Source of the DNA: Bacillota bacterium
Lineage (GTDB): Bacteria > Bacillota > Clostridia > Christensenellales > SZUA-584
Assembly: GCA_023460085.1 (NCBI GenBank)
Contig: JAEWRI010000043.1
Span: 62,001 to 126,000 of the forward strand
Direction of reading: 5' to 3'
Length of the DNA: 64,000 nucleotides
Made by a program: the position numbers and the translations under genes. The notes below the pieces were generated by a model that was given only the letters and a program-made list of their open reading frames with translations, had not been told where the DNA came from and ran no database searches. Positions within the stretch are counted from its first letter, which is position 1. Every line of letters starts with the position of its first letter. Shown piece after piece: positions 50,642 to 59,439 of this stretch.

Positions 50642-51321
50642 TTGCGCGTCACCTCGTCGCGGACGATGCGGCCGTCTTCAATCCCGATGATGCGATCCGC
50701 CTGCAGTGCGGTATCCATATCGTGCGTGATCAGTATCAGCGTCTGCCCGTATTTGCGGTTGGACATGCGAAGCAGCGCCATGATATCCGCGCTGTTGCGG
50801 CTGTCGAGGTTGCCTGTAGGCTCGTCCGCGAGCATCAGTGCGGGGCTGGAAACGAGGGCGCGGCCGATGGAGACCCGCTGCTGCTGTCCTCCTGAAAGCT
50901 GATTGGGTAAATGATGCCGTCTGTCCGTGAGCCCCAGCAAGCTCAGCAGTTCCTCCAGCTGCGCCTTGTCGGGCTTGCGCCCGTCCAGCAGCAGCGGAAG
51001 CGTGATGTTTTCTTCTACATCCAGCACGGGGATGAGGTTATAAAACTGATAGATGAGGCCGACCTGCCGCCGTCGGAAGATGGCCAGCTTGGTTTCGTCG
51101 AGCGCATATATGTCCGCACCGTCCACGTACACTTTGCCGGAGGAGGGACGATCCACACCGCCCACGATGTGCAGCAGCGTCGATTTGCCGGAGCCGGAAG
51201 CGCCCACGATGGCGACAAATTCGCCTTTCTGCACGCTGAGTGAAACGTTGTCCAGCGCCTTCACCGCAGCTTCGCCGCTGCCGTAGCCCTTGCTTAAATT
51301 TTCAACGCGTAAGATTTCCAT
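50638..51321 (-). CDS. ABC transporter ATP-binding protein, MacB/LolD type
   Basis: 227 residues from ATG 51321 with AAGGAG upstream. Walker A GASGSGKSTLLH, Q-loop IYQFYNLIPVL, signature LSGGQQQRVSIGRAL, Walker B LMLADEPTGNLD and H-loop ITHDMD. The NLD form after Walker B is typical of the MacB/LolD/BceA group, which drive mechanotransmission or efflux rather than import. Partner of the FtsX permease. Confidence 0.93.
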   Translation of the reverse strand: MEILRVENLSKGYGSGEAAVKALDNVSLSVQKGEFVAIVGASGSGKSTLLHIVGGVDRPSSGKVYVDGADIYALDETKLAIFRRRQVGLIYQFYNLIPVLDVEENITLPLLLDGRKPDKAQLEELLSLLGLTDRRHHLPNQLSGGQQQRVSIGRALVSSPALMLADEPTGNLDSRNSADIMALLRMSNRKYGQTLILITHDMDTALQADRIIGIEDGRIVRDEVTRK

Positions 51322-51399
51322 ACGAGTTCTCCTTTTTGTGATGGCTCCATCATACGCAGCGAATGTGACGCAACGGTGAATTTCCACGTGACTGTTTTG

Positions 51400-52389
51400 T
51401 CATTTCGGAAAGCGCAGCGTGAATGTGCTGCCGCGGCCCTGCCCGGAGGAAGCCTGTATGCTGCCGCCCTGCCCCTGCACGATGGCGGCGGCCATCGCGA
51501 GGCCGATGCCCACGCTGTCCTCCGCGGCGTGTCTGCCGCGGTAGAAGCGTGTGAAGATGTGGGGCATGTCCGCCTCGTCAATGCCCGGGCCCGTATCCGC
51601 GACGCGTATCTGCGTGAACAGCGGATTCTCTTCGCAGAAGACGCTGATCCCGCCGCCCTCGGGCGTATGCTCCACACAGTTTTTGAGCACGTTCAAAAGC
51701 GCCTCGCACGTCCAGTTCTCATCACAGGTGAGCTGCGCGCCGTCTGTGCCGATGTGAAGCGTCTGGTTTTTAAGCTCGATGGGAATCAGCAGCGGCGCGC
51801 ACGCACGTTCCACAAGCCGGTGCGCCGGAATACGCTTCGGCTTGAACTGTACCGTGCCCGCGTCCAGCCGCGACATCTTGAGTAGCGCGGAGACGAGCCA
51901 CTGCAGCCGTTCTATCTGTATGCGCATGCGCGTTGTAAAGGCGCGCCGTTTGTCCGCAGGCAGATCGTCGTCTGAAAGCAGATCGGTCATGATGAGCATC
52001 GAAGTCAGGGGTGTTTTCAGCTGGTGAGAAATATCCGACAGCGCGCCGGACAGCGCCTCCTTTTCGCGCTGGAGCATATCCCCGCGCTCACGCAGCGCCA
52101 CCGTAACCTTGTAAATTTCGTTTTTCAGTATGGAGAGCTCGCCCTCGGCATTGTCACGCACGTCGAGCGCATAGTCCCCGCCGTTGATACGCTTCAGATA
52201 GTCGCAGAGACGGCGAATCTGGGCATAACGCTGGGCGGTGAAATAAAAGGAGATGCAGATGAGCAGCGCGCAGGATATCCCCGCGGCGATGCCCGCCTGA
52301 AGCGAGAATAAAAAGCTGGCAGCTGTAATAACGGCTCCCACAGTAAGCAGCAGAACAAGAAAGCTTCGGACTTCACGGTTGCGCAGCAT
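51400..52389 (-). CDS. Sensor histidine kinase with intramembrane-type sensor
   Basis: 329 residues. Two transmembrane helices separated by only a few residues (FLVLLLTVGAVITAASFLF and AAGISCALLICISFYF) leave almost no outside domain, the hallmark of intramembrane-sensing kinases such as BceS. HAMP-like linker, then the H-box SDISHQLKTPLTSML, N-box NVLKNCVEHTPEGGG, G1 VADTGPGIDEADM and G2 SVGIGLAMAAAIV. Likely senses via the neighbouring transporter. Confidence 0.92.
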   Translation of the reverse strand: MLRNREVRSFLVLLLTVGAVITAASFLFSLQAGIAAGISCALLICISFYFTAQRYAQIRRLCDYLKRINGGDYALDVRDNAEGELSILKNEIYKVTVALRERGDMLQREKEALSGALSDISHQLKTPLTSMLIMTDLLSDDDLPADKRRAFTTRMRIQIERLQWLVSALLKMSRLDAGTVQFKPKRIPAHRLVERACAPLLIPIELKNQTLHIGTDGAQLTCDENWTCEALLNVLKNCVEHTPEGGGISVFCEENPLFTQIRVADTGPGIDEADMPHIFTRFYRGRHAAEDSVGIGLAMAAAIVQGQGGSIQASSGQGRGSTFTLRFPK

Positions 52390-52390
52390 G

Positions 52391-53071
52391 CTATTCTCCC
52401 GCGCGGTAACCGATGCCGCGCACCGTCTGTATCAGCCTGGGGGCTTGTGCATCGTCGCCCAGCTTCTCGCGCAGACGCTTGATGTATACCGACAGCGTGT
52501 TGTCGGTGACAAACTCTCCGCCGATGTCCCAGATGCCTTCCAGCAGCTGCGCGCGTGTGAGCACCTGACCGGGATGCGCCGCAAGGGTGAGCAGCAAGCG
52601 GTATTCCAGCGCGCTCAGCGGGACTTCTGTACCGTCGCGCGTCACCTTGGCTTGCCGGGTGTTGACAATCACCGGACCCAGACGCAGCTCGTCGCGGCTT
52701 TCTCCGCCGCCTTCGGCCCGGCGCAGCACCGTGCGCAGCCGGGACAGCAGCTCCCGGACTCTAAAAGGTTTGGTGATGTAGTCATCCGCACCCATATCGA
52801 GGCCCATCACGACGCTGACCTCCTCGTCGCACGCGGTTAAGAAGATGACCGGTGTGCTGCCCTGCGCGCGGATGATGCCGCAAATATCGTATCCGCTGCC
52901 ATCGGGCAGAGAAATGTCCAGCAACGCCAGATCAAACCGTGACTCCGCGAGCGTCTGCCGTGCCTGCAGCGCGGTATGGCATACCACCACGCAGTAGCCC
53001 TCCTGTTTCAGCGTGTATTCCAGGCCCATCGCGATGGTCTTGTCGTCTTCCACCAGCAATATCTGTTTCAT
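52391..53071 (-). CDS. OmpR-family response regulator
   Basis: 226 residues. Receiver domain with acidic pocket VEDD, phospho-acceptor Asp in LALLDISLPDGSGYD and Lys in TKPFRVREL; then a winged-helix DNA-binding domain (LSALEYRLLLTLAAHPGQVLTRAQLL, VTDNTLSVYIKRLREKLG). One base from the kinase gene. Probably controls the ABC genes downstream. A reverse-strand TATAAT (53094-53089) lies 18 bases before the start, with no clear -35. Confidence 0.95.
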   Translation of the reverse strand: MKQILLVEDDKTIAMGLEYTLKQEGYCVVVCHTALQARQTLAESRFDLALLDISLPDGSGYDICGIIRAQGSTPVIFLTACDEEVSVVMGLDMGADDYITKPFRVRELLSRLRTVLRRAEGGGESRDELRLGPVIVNTRQAKVTRDGTEVPLSALEYRLLLTLAAHPGQVLTRAQLLEGIWDIGGEFVTDNTLSVYIKRLREKLGDDAQAPRLIQTVRGIGYRAGE

Positions 53072-53141
53072 GCATCCCTCCGATATTCATTATAGCCTGC
53101 CCGGAAAATCTTTGCATGACGAAAATGTAATGAAAGAATTG

Positions 53142-53163
53142 AAAAGGCCCTCCGAAGAGGGCC
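53142..53163 (-). terminator. Rho-independent terminator of the reverse-strand MFS gene
   Basis: On the reverse strand GGCCCTC (53163-53157), loop TTCG, GAGGGCC (53152-53146), then TTTTC. A UUCG tetraloop makes it very stable. Confidence 0.9.
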
Positions 53164-53178
53164 AGCCTGTGGCAGTGG

Positions 53179-54459
53179 TCAGCCGTTGTTCCGATTTTCT
53201 TTCTCGCGCAGTTCTAACAGTACCTTCGACTCTTTCATGCGGGCCGAGAAAGGAATGAGAAGCGCGGAAAGCGCAATAAAGAGCAGCATCGGCAGCAGTA
53301 TGGCGCCGGTTGAGCTGCGCAGCCAATCGAAAAATACCACGAAAAGCGTGCCGGAAATCTGACCCATCAGCAATATTGCGCCAAAGGAAGTACCCTCTTT
53401 CGCAGGGTAAGCTACTTCGGCACCGTGTTGGAACAGTATGGGCGCAACACCCATGATGGAAAATCCCGCAAGGCCTGCTGCAATACAGAGCGGTATGAGG
53501 GAGGTGATAAACGTGAGGCCGGCATAGAGCGGAACGAGTACCGAAATCGCCGTGATGAAGAGCGGTACACGACGGCGTACTTTATCGGAGATGATTGGCA
53601 GCACTATCGCGCCTATCACGCCGCACACTACGAATACCGCGCCTACCAGCCCGGCAGTGTCCGCGTCAATGCCGCGCGGAGCGAGTATCTTCTCTATACA
53701 GGTCAGCAGCGTATTGAAAACGCCCATGGCAATGAAGGAAACCAGCAGTACCACCAGGAAAGCGCGGTTCTTGAACAATCGTATCACGGAACGCGGCGAA
53801 AGGTCTTCCTTTTCCGCTTCGGGACCAGGCGGTATCGGCGGACGCTCCTTTGTCAGGGCGACTGCGACTATGGCGCATACAACGGCAATGATCGCGTAAA
53901 CCTTCAGCATCTCGGGTATCGCTATCTGTGTTGGCGCGGCTATGAGCGCTTCCATTCCGAGACCTGCCGGATTGACAAGTATCGGAGAGAGCACCATCGG
54001 CACAATGAATCCCAGGTACTGGGCCATCGTGAGCAGACCTGCCGCAATGGAACGCTCCGACACGGGAAACCAGTTAGCCGGAACCTTGGTGGAGATGTTG
54101 AGCAGAAAGGGCTGCGCCGCCGCGATGCCGAACTGGAAGACGAGCGCAAGCGTTAAATCGGCGGCAAAGACGGCGCGCAGCACGCCGAATACCGCGGTTC
54201 CCGCGGCACCGATGATGAGCGCAGGGCGGTAACCGAATTTGTCGATTACCCATGAAGCCGGAAAGGTGAACGCCACGTACATGATAAAGTAACTTGTGGA
54301 GAACATCAGCACGACGAGGCTGGAAGCGCCGTAGTATGCCTCCGCGATGCTCTGTATGGCTGAAAGCGACAGCCAGAAGATCTGCGTGCTGACAATGATT
54401 GGAATGATAGCGGCGAGTATGATCCAGCGATATCGATAGGTTCTGTAGCCCTGTTCCAT
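53179..54459 (-). CDS. MFS transporter
   Basis: 426 residues, GGAAGG upstream. Twelve helices; TFPASWVIDKFGYRPALIIGAAG is motif A-like, and ILVNPAGLG, KERPPIPPGPEAEKED marks the central cytoplasmic loop. The N-terminal QGYRTYRYRWIILAAIIPI resembles the nitrate/nitrite-porter and oxalate/formate-type MFS groups rather than drug pumps. Substrate unknown. Own promoter and terminator. Confidence 0.88.
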   Translation of the reverse strand: MEQGYRTYRYRWIILAAIIPIIVSTQIFWLSLSAIQSIAEAYYGASSLVVLMFSTSYFIMYVAFTFPASWVIDKFGYRPALIIGAAGTAVFGVLRAVFAADLTLALVFQFGIAAAQPFLLNISTKVPANWFPVSERSIAAGLLTMAQYLGFIVPMVLSPILVNPAGLGMEALIAAPTQIAIPEMLKVYAIIAVVCAIVAVALTKERPPIPPGPEAEKEDLSPRSVIRLFKNRAFLVVLLVSFIAMGVFNTLLTCIEKILAPRGIDADTAGLVGAVFVVCGVIGAIVLPIISDKVRRRVPLFITAISVLVPLYAGLTFITSLIPLCIAAGLAGFSIMGVAPILFQHGAEVAYPAKEGTSFGAILLMGQISGTLFVVFFDWLRSSTGAILLPMLLFIALSALLIPFSARMKESKVLLELREKENRNNG

Positions 54460-54503
54460 AAAGGCCTTCCTTTCGTATGGATTTGTTCCGGAAGAGTTAA
54501 TTC

Positions 54504-54532
54504 ATTATAGGCGCTTTTCGTGTGTGATGCAA
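54504..54532 (-). promoter_or_regulatory. Promoter of the reverse-strand MFS gene
   Basis: Reverse strand TTGCAT (54532-54527), 17-base spacer, TATAAT (54509-54504). Confidence 0.75.
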
Positions 54533-54548
54533 ATGAAAAAAGACGAGC

Positions 54549-54577
54549 TTGACAGCGTGCCGCGCCGCCGTTACGAT
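54549..54577 (+). promoter_or_regulatory. Promoter of the short-chain dehydrogenase locus
   Basis: TTGACA (54549-54554), 17-base spacer, TACGAT (54572-54577). The distance to the ATG at 54627 is about 50 bases. Confidence 0.7.
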
Positions 54578-54626
54578 GAAACTACATGGTTCACATTTTC
54601 ATGAGCATTATCCGGCGGAGGGGCAT

Positions 54627-55417
54627 ATGGGAGAAAAAGGAATGAGGCTGGGCAGCCGGGTGCTTATTACGGGCGGAGGCGACGGCATCGGTTTCTTTAT
54701 AGCGGCACAGCTGCTGGAGGACCGGCATCGTGTGGCGGTGCTCGACATCGGCATCGGCAGGCTGGAGGCGCTGGCGGAGAAGCACGGCGACGCGCTGCTT
54801 GCGTATCAGGGCGATGTGACAAGCGCGGCCGATGTGGACGCGTGCGTCGCTGCGATGGTGGGCCGCTGGGGCGGCGTGGATGTACGGTGCACAATGCGTG
54901 CGCCTGTCCCTTCAAGAATTTCGACGATACGTCGGATGCGGTTTTTGCCCGTACGATGGATGTCAACTACTACGGCGCGGTGAGGATGGTGCGCGCGGTG
55001 CTGCCGCACATGCGTGCGCAGAAATCGGGGCGCGTCTGCTTTACGAGCTCCGGCGTGGGCGTAACGGGCTTCGGTGGCCTTTGTGCCTATGCATCCACCA
55101 AGGGAGCGCTGGAGGCGCTGGCCAAGTGCCTCGGCATTGAGGAAGAAGGCGCGGGCATCACGTTTCACATCCTCCATCCGCCGCTGACGCGCACCGCGTC
55201 GTCCAGACCGCTTCCGGTACCGCCTGAATTCATGGCGGACGCGGAGAAGGTGGGGCGCGGTCTGGCGAAGCGCCTTGGAAAGAAAAGCTTCATCCTCTGT
55301 CACTCCGCGGGACAGCGGCTGCAGACGGCGACGGCTTATCGGTTTCCAATCAAACTGGGCAGGCTCATGAGCAAAATGACGCGGCGCGCGGACAAGGCGC
55401 AGCCGGATAAGGGATAA
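54627..55417 (+). pseudogene. Short-chain dehydrogenase/reductase with a frameshift
   Basis: ATG 54627 follows GGAGGGG. The first frame encodes the Rossmann start LITGGGDGIGFFIAAQLLE (TGxxxGIG) up to GGVDV near 54884; the expected continuation, equivalent to the conserved NNAG motif (VHNACACPFKNFDD), the catalytic TSSGVGVTGFGGLCAYASTKGALEALAK (Ser, Tyr, Lys all present) and the C-terminus lie in another frame from 54887 to 55417. A single missing base near 54885-54886 explains this. Either a recent mutation or a sequencing/assembly error; everything else is intact, so about 263 residues in the repaired form. Confidence 0.85.
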
Positions 55418-55442
55418 TCAAGAAGCTGTAGACAGCGCGCGT

Positions 55443-55976
55443 TCAGCCCTCTTGCGGTACGATGCGCTCGAAGTAAGGTTCGGGCACATAGCCCGTGTCC
55501 TCGAACTGCACGAAGCCTTTCTGAATGAAGCCGTTCTTTTGAAGTATGCGCAGCGAGGCGGCGTTGCCCGGCAGCGCGGAGGCGGCGACGCGGTCGAGAC
55601 GGCGCGTGCCGTCGAGCCACGCCAGATACGCCGCGACGGCTTCCGATGCGAAGCCCTGTCCCCACGTGTCGCTGCGGAAATGGTAAATGAGTTCTCCGCA
55701 ACGTGAATCTTCCGGATCGGGTTTGCAGCCCGCCGCGCCCACCAGCACGCCATCCGCTTTGCGGACAACGGCGAATACCGCGAAGCCGTGTTCGCGATAA
55801 TTGTGTAGGTTGACGCTGATCATTCCGCGTATAAGCTCTGCATCGATGCCGCCACCGCAGAGGCACATGACCTCCGCGTTGCCCCAAATCTGCAGCAGAG
55901 CCGCTTCGTCTTCGGACGTAAACCCGCGAAGACCCAGCCTTTCTGTTTCCGCGATGAATGTGTTGACTATATCCAT
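55443..55976 (-). CDS. GNAT acetyltransferase, RimJ/RimL type
   Basis: 177 residues from ATG 55976; an upstream in-frame TTG (56006) is less likely. FIAETERLGLRGFTSEDEAALL, GVLVGAAGCKPDPE, FRSDTWGQGFASEAVAAYLAW with the acetyl-CoA loop, and NAASLRILQKNGFIQKGF identify the ribosomal-protein/amino-acid N-acetyltransferase branch. A reverse-strand TATAAT lies about seven bases before the ATG without an obvious ribosome site, so the transcript may be nearly leaderless. Confidence 0.87.
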   Translation of the reverse strand: MDIVNTFIAETERLGLRGFTSEDEAALLQIWGNAEVMCLCGGGIDAELIRGMISVNLHNYREHGFAVFAVVRKADGVLVGAAGCKPDPEDSRCGELIYHFRSDTWGQGFASEAVAAYLAWLDGTRRLDRVAASALPGNAASLRILQKNGFIQKGFVQFEDTGYVPEPYFERIVPQEG

Positions 55977-56039
55977 GAATAGGATTATACACGGGAAGCG
56001 GCGCAAAGGGAACCACGCTTCCTCTTCTGAGGGGTTTTA

Positions 56040-57641
56040 ATGGGTACGACGCTGGCAAGTTATCATGTTTACGGGCAGGCACCCGAAGCCGTTCAGCCCC
56101 TGCTGGAGGCAGGATTTTCCGTGCGGATGCTTTCGCCCGGTTGGACAACCGTGCTATGTGATGATAGAGAGCTTTCCGACGTACCCGCGAAGAAGCTCTC
56201 GAAGGCGCTGGGCGCACCCGTGCTGTCGTTCCTGTACTTTGACGACGATTTGATTTGGCTCACAACGTTCGCGGGAGGCAGGCTGGCCGCACAGTACCGC
56301 ATGGACTATGGCGCGGAACCGTATTCAAAGAATGTCGGAGCGTTTGCGGAAGCGCTGGGCTGGGATAAGGCGCTTGCGCCGCGTCTGAAACGCATATTCG
56401 ACTGCCATGAACTTGAAGAGAAGACGGCGATGCTGGAGGAGTTCTTCGGCGTGGCGCTGCGTGTGGACGCGCGGATGCTGGAGGACGGCGCGGAGGGTTT
56501 TGCGCGTATGCGCGGCGACGCGCTGTACCGGGAGTATGAGGCGCGGCAGAAGAAGATATCCACGATCAATAACCGCATGCGCGCCGTGCTGACGCAGGAG
56601 CTGGACGCGAAGCTGTCCGGCGCGTGGCCATGTATCGCGGTGCGCCGCGCAGAAGATGCGGATACCTATGATTCCGATATGGGGGAAGTGTTGGAGCTTT
56701 CCGGAGACGAGCTGCGCCCGATGCTGGGCAGCTTTCGGATGCGCAGTTTCAATCCGAAGATCTACCCGGGGCGCGGGTGGCTGACGATAGCCGATGTGAT
56801 GGGAGATCCGCTGCGTGTAAGCCGCGACGGGCGGGTGCTTGGCAGTGTACCCTTGCCGGAAGGTGTAGAAGTAACCACGGTGCTGGAAGACGGGGATATC
56901 ATCGGCGTCGCGCACCATGGGCGCGTTGAGGGTTCCAGCGTGATGCGGCTGAACGCGCAGGGCGAAGAGGTCTGGCACGTAACGCTGAATGGGATGTTTT
57001 TTCGGGTTTCGCCCGTCATGCATGGCAGCAATATCTACTGCGGTGCCGGCAGCATCGAGAATGACGACGGGTTGTTCATGAAGCTGGACGAGGACGGACG
57101 CACCCTGGCCAGTCTGCAAACGCCTTACCTGAACAGCCATACGGAGGTGCTCTTTCACGACGGGTGGATTTATTATCTGGGGGATCAACGCAGCGACACG
57201 AGCTGCCGCGAAGTGCTGCTGAAGCTGGACGAGTCGCTGCGCATCGTGGGGACGGCGGAAGCGCCCAAAGGAGTACCGATCTACGGCGACGCGTTTTTCG
57301 ACCGGCGGCACGGGCGGCTGTATTACAACGCGCTGGATAAGCGCATTGTACGTTTTGATATCGCGGCTATGCGCTGCGATGTGTTTACCACCGATGAGGA
57401 GATCTATCTCAGCCTTGCGGGCGAGGACGGGTATCTGTACGGCTTTTCGGGAAGCTCCACGCTCTGGGTGCTGGACGCGGACGCGAAGCCCGTATCGCGT
57501 CACCGGCTGAAAGGCGGGATATTCGACGTGCGCGAATCGGAGACGGGCGTGCACGCGCTCACCGCAACAGGGGATATGGCCGCGTGGGGCTTTTCCGAGC
57601 CGCCCTGCTGGCTGCGCGTTTACCGCGTTGAACCCGTATAA
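56040..57641 (+). CDS. Hypothetical protein with propeller-like C-terminal half
   Basis: 533 residues, TGAGGGG upstream of the ATG. The N-terminal ~200 residues are mixed alpha/beta and contain no recognised motif. From about residue 215 the chain shows repeated beta blades with recurring patterns (LEDGDIIGVAHH, MKLDEDGRTLASL, LLKLDESLRIVGTAE, LWVLDADAKPVSRHR), consistent with a WD40/PQQ-like propeller of six or seven blades. No signal peptide. I do not recognise the family. Preceded by a reverse-strand GNAT gene and followed by a FGGY kinase. Confidence 0.7.
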   Translation: MGTTLASYHVYGQAPEAVQPLLEAGFSVRMLSPGWTTVLCDDRELSDVPAKKLSKALGAPVLSFLYFDDDLIWLTTFAGGRLAAQYRMDYGAEPYSKNVGAFAEALGWDKALAPRLKRIFDCHELEEKTAMLEEFFGVALRVDARMLEDGAEGFARMRGDALYREYEARQKKISTINNRMRAVLTQELDAKLSGAWPCIAVRRAEDADTYDSDMGEVLELSGDELRPMLGSFRMRSFNPKIYPGRGWLTIADVMGDPLRVSRDGRVLGSVPLPEGVEVTTVLEDGDIIGVAHHGRVEGSSVMRLNAQGEEVWHVTLNGMFFRVSPVMHGSNIYCGAGSIENDDGLFMKLDEDGRTLASLQTPYLNSHTEVLFHDGWIYYLGDQRSDTSCREVLLKLDESLRIVGTAEAPKGVPIYGDAFFDRRHGRLYYNALDKRIVRFDIAAMRCDVFTTDEEIYLSLAGEDGYLYGFSGSSTLWVLDADAKPVSRHRLKGGIFDVRESETGVHALTATGDMAAWGFSEPPCWLRVYRVEPV

Positions 57642-57726
57642 GACAATATTGATGATAAGCCGCCCTTGCCTGCGGCAGGGTGCTGAGGGGTTTTGACCTT
57701 TACATTCGGTAAGGGAGGATGGGAAT

Positions 57727-59262
57727 ATGGAAGAATTGATTCTTGCCATCGACTGCGGCACGCAGAGCGTGCGTGCGCTTCTGTTTGACAAGACAGGGGC
57801 GCTGCTGGCGAAGGAGAAAGCCGCCTTTGCGCCGTACGTTTCCGCGCAGCCGGGCTGGGCGGAGCAGAACCCGGAGGTATACTGGGACAGCGCGTGCGAT
57901 GCCTGCCGGCGGCTGAAGCAGAGCGCGGGCGAGTACTGGACTGCCATCAAAGCGGTGGTGGTGACCACCCAGCGCGACACGTGCATCTGCATGGACAACA
58001 ACGGCAAGGTGCTGCGAGATGCCATCGTCTGGCTGGATCAGCGCGAGGCGAAGTGCGAGACGCCCCTGAAGCCGCAGTTCCGCGCGATGTTTGCACTGGT
58101 GGGTATGACGCGCACCATCGACGTGGCGCGCAAAAAGAGTAAGTCCCATTGGCTGAGCGAGAATCAGCCGGAGCTTTGGGCGAAGACGGATAAGTTCCTG
58201 CTCGTATCGGGCTTTTTCGCGTACCGCATGACGGGCAATTTTGTAGACTCGGTCGCCAATCAGATAGGGCACATCCCGTTCGATTACAAGCACAAATGCT
58301 GGCCCGGACCGCATCACTATAACTGGGACGTATTCGGTGTGCGGCGCGAACAGCTGCCGGAGCTCGTCCGCCCGGGTGAAAGCATGGGCGGGCTTACCGC
58401 CACCGCAGCGCAGCAGATGGGTCTGCCGGAGGGATTGCCGGTATTGGCGGGCGCGTCCGACAAGGGCTGCGAAACGCTGGGTATGGGCTGCCTCTCGCCG
58501 GAGAGCGTGAATTTGAGCTTCGGCACCAGCGCCACGGTGCAGACCACCACGAAGAAGTATCTGGAGCCCATCCCGTTTATGCCGTCTTATATGGCTGCTG
58601 TACCGGAGCGCTTCAATCCGGAGATCCAGATCTACCGCGGTTACTGGATGATCAGCTGGTTCAAGCAGGAGTTTGCAGCCAAAGAGACGGTGCAGGCGGA
58701 AAAAATGGGGGTTGCGCCGGAGGAGCTGCTGAACCAGCGGCTGGCCGATGTGCCGCCGGGCAGCGACGGGCTGATGCTGCAGCCGTACTGGACGGCAGGC
58801 CTGCGTTCCCCCGAGGCCAGAGGGGCGATGGTGGGCTTTTCGGACGCGCACACGCGCATCCATATTTACCGTGCCATTATCGAGGGCATCAATTTTACGC
58901 TCATCGACGGCATGAAAAGCATAGAGCGCGTAACGGGGGAGACCACAAAGCGCATTCTCGTTTCCGGCGGAGGATCCCAGAGCGACATGATCTGCCAGAT
59001 CACCGCCGACATGTTTGGTCTGCCGGTATACAAGGGCCAAACCTACGAAGCGTCCGGCCTCGGCGCGGCGATTATCGGCTACGTCAGCACAGGCGCGTTT
59101 GCTTCCTACGAGGAGGCCGTGGAGGCTATGGTGCACTGCGATACCGTGTATCATCCGGATCCGGACAATGCGCGCAAGTACGCCGGGCTGTTTACACAGG
59201 TGTATCAGCGCATCTACAAGAGTTTGCAGCCGGTGTATAAGCGCATGGAAAAACAGCAATAG
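57727..59262 (+). CDS. FGGY-family carbohydrate kinase
   Basis: 511 residues, GGGAGG upstream. First ATPase domain ILAIDCGTQSVRALLFDKTG, WLDQRE; second domain AGASDKGCETLGMG, LSFGTSATVQ, then VSGGGSQSDMICQITADMFGLPV and EASGLGAAIIG, the FGGY signature. Resembles xylulose/gluconate-type kinases more than glycerol kinase (GHEPKA-like region absent). Its substrate is unknown; the carbohydrate island at the other end of the window has no FGGY kinase, so a joint role cannot be excluded. Confidence 0.9.
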   Translation: MEELILAIDCGTQSVRALLFDKTGALLAKEKAAFAPYVSAQPGWAEQNPEVYWDSACDACRRLKQSAGEYWTAIKAVVVTTQRDTCICMDNNGKVLRDAIVWLDQREAKCETPLKPQFRAMFALVGMTRTIDVARKKSKSHWLSENQPELWAKTDKFLLVSGFFAYRMTGNFVDSVANQIGHIPFDYKHKCWPGPHHYNWDVFGVRREQLPELVRPGESMGGLTATAAQQMGLPEGLPVLAGASDKGCETLGMGCLSPESVNLSFGTSATVQTTTKKYLEPIPFMPSYMAAVPERFNPEIQIYRGYWMISWFKQEFAAKETVQAEKMGVAPEELLNQRLADVPPGSDGLMLQPYWTAGLRSPEARGAMVGFSDAHTRIHIYRAIIEGINFTLIDGMKSIERVTGETTKRILVSGGGSQSDMICQITADMFGLPVYKGQTYEASGLGAAIIGYVSTGAFASYEEAVEAMVHCDTVYHPDPDNARKYAGLFTQVYQRIYKSLQPVYKRMEKQQ

Positions 59263-59270
59263 AAGATGGC

Positions 59271-59298
59271 AAGGCGTTCCTGCGGGGACGCCTTTTCT
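59271..59298 (+). terminator. Rho-independent terminator after the FGGY kinase gene
   Basis: AAGGCGTTCC pairs with GGGACGCCTT (59271-59294), followed by TTCT. Confidence 0.8.
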
Positions 59299-59401
59299 AT
59301 TGCAAAGGATAATTCCAGCTGTCACTGTAATGGAACCGAACGAGTACGGCGGAAGCTGGCAACCCCGCCCGCCGCATGCGGCAGCCGTTTTTTTCGGCGG
59401 A

Positions 59402-59430
59402 TTGTTTTTATATGGATTTCATTATATAAT
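59402..59430 (+). promoter_or_regulatory. Promoter of the TPR protein gene, very close to its start codon
   Basis: TTGTTT (59402-59407), 17-base spacer, TATAAT (59425-59430); the ATG begins at 59440, nine bases later, with no room for a ribosome site between transcription start and ATG. Confidence 0.6.
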
Positions 59431-59439
59431 ACGCCTGTC

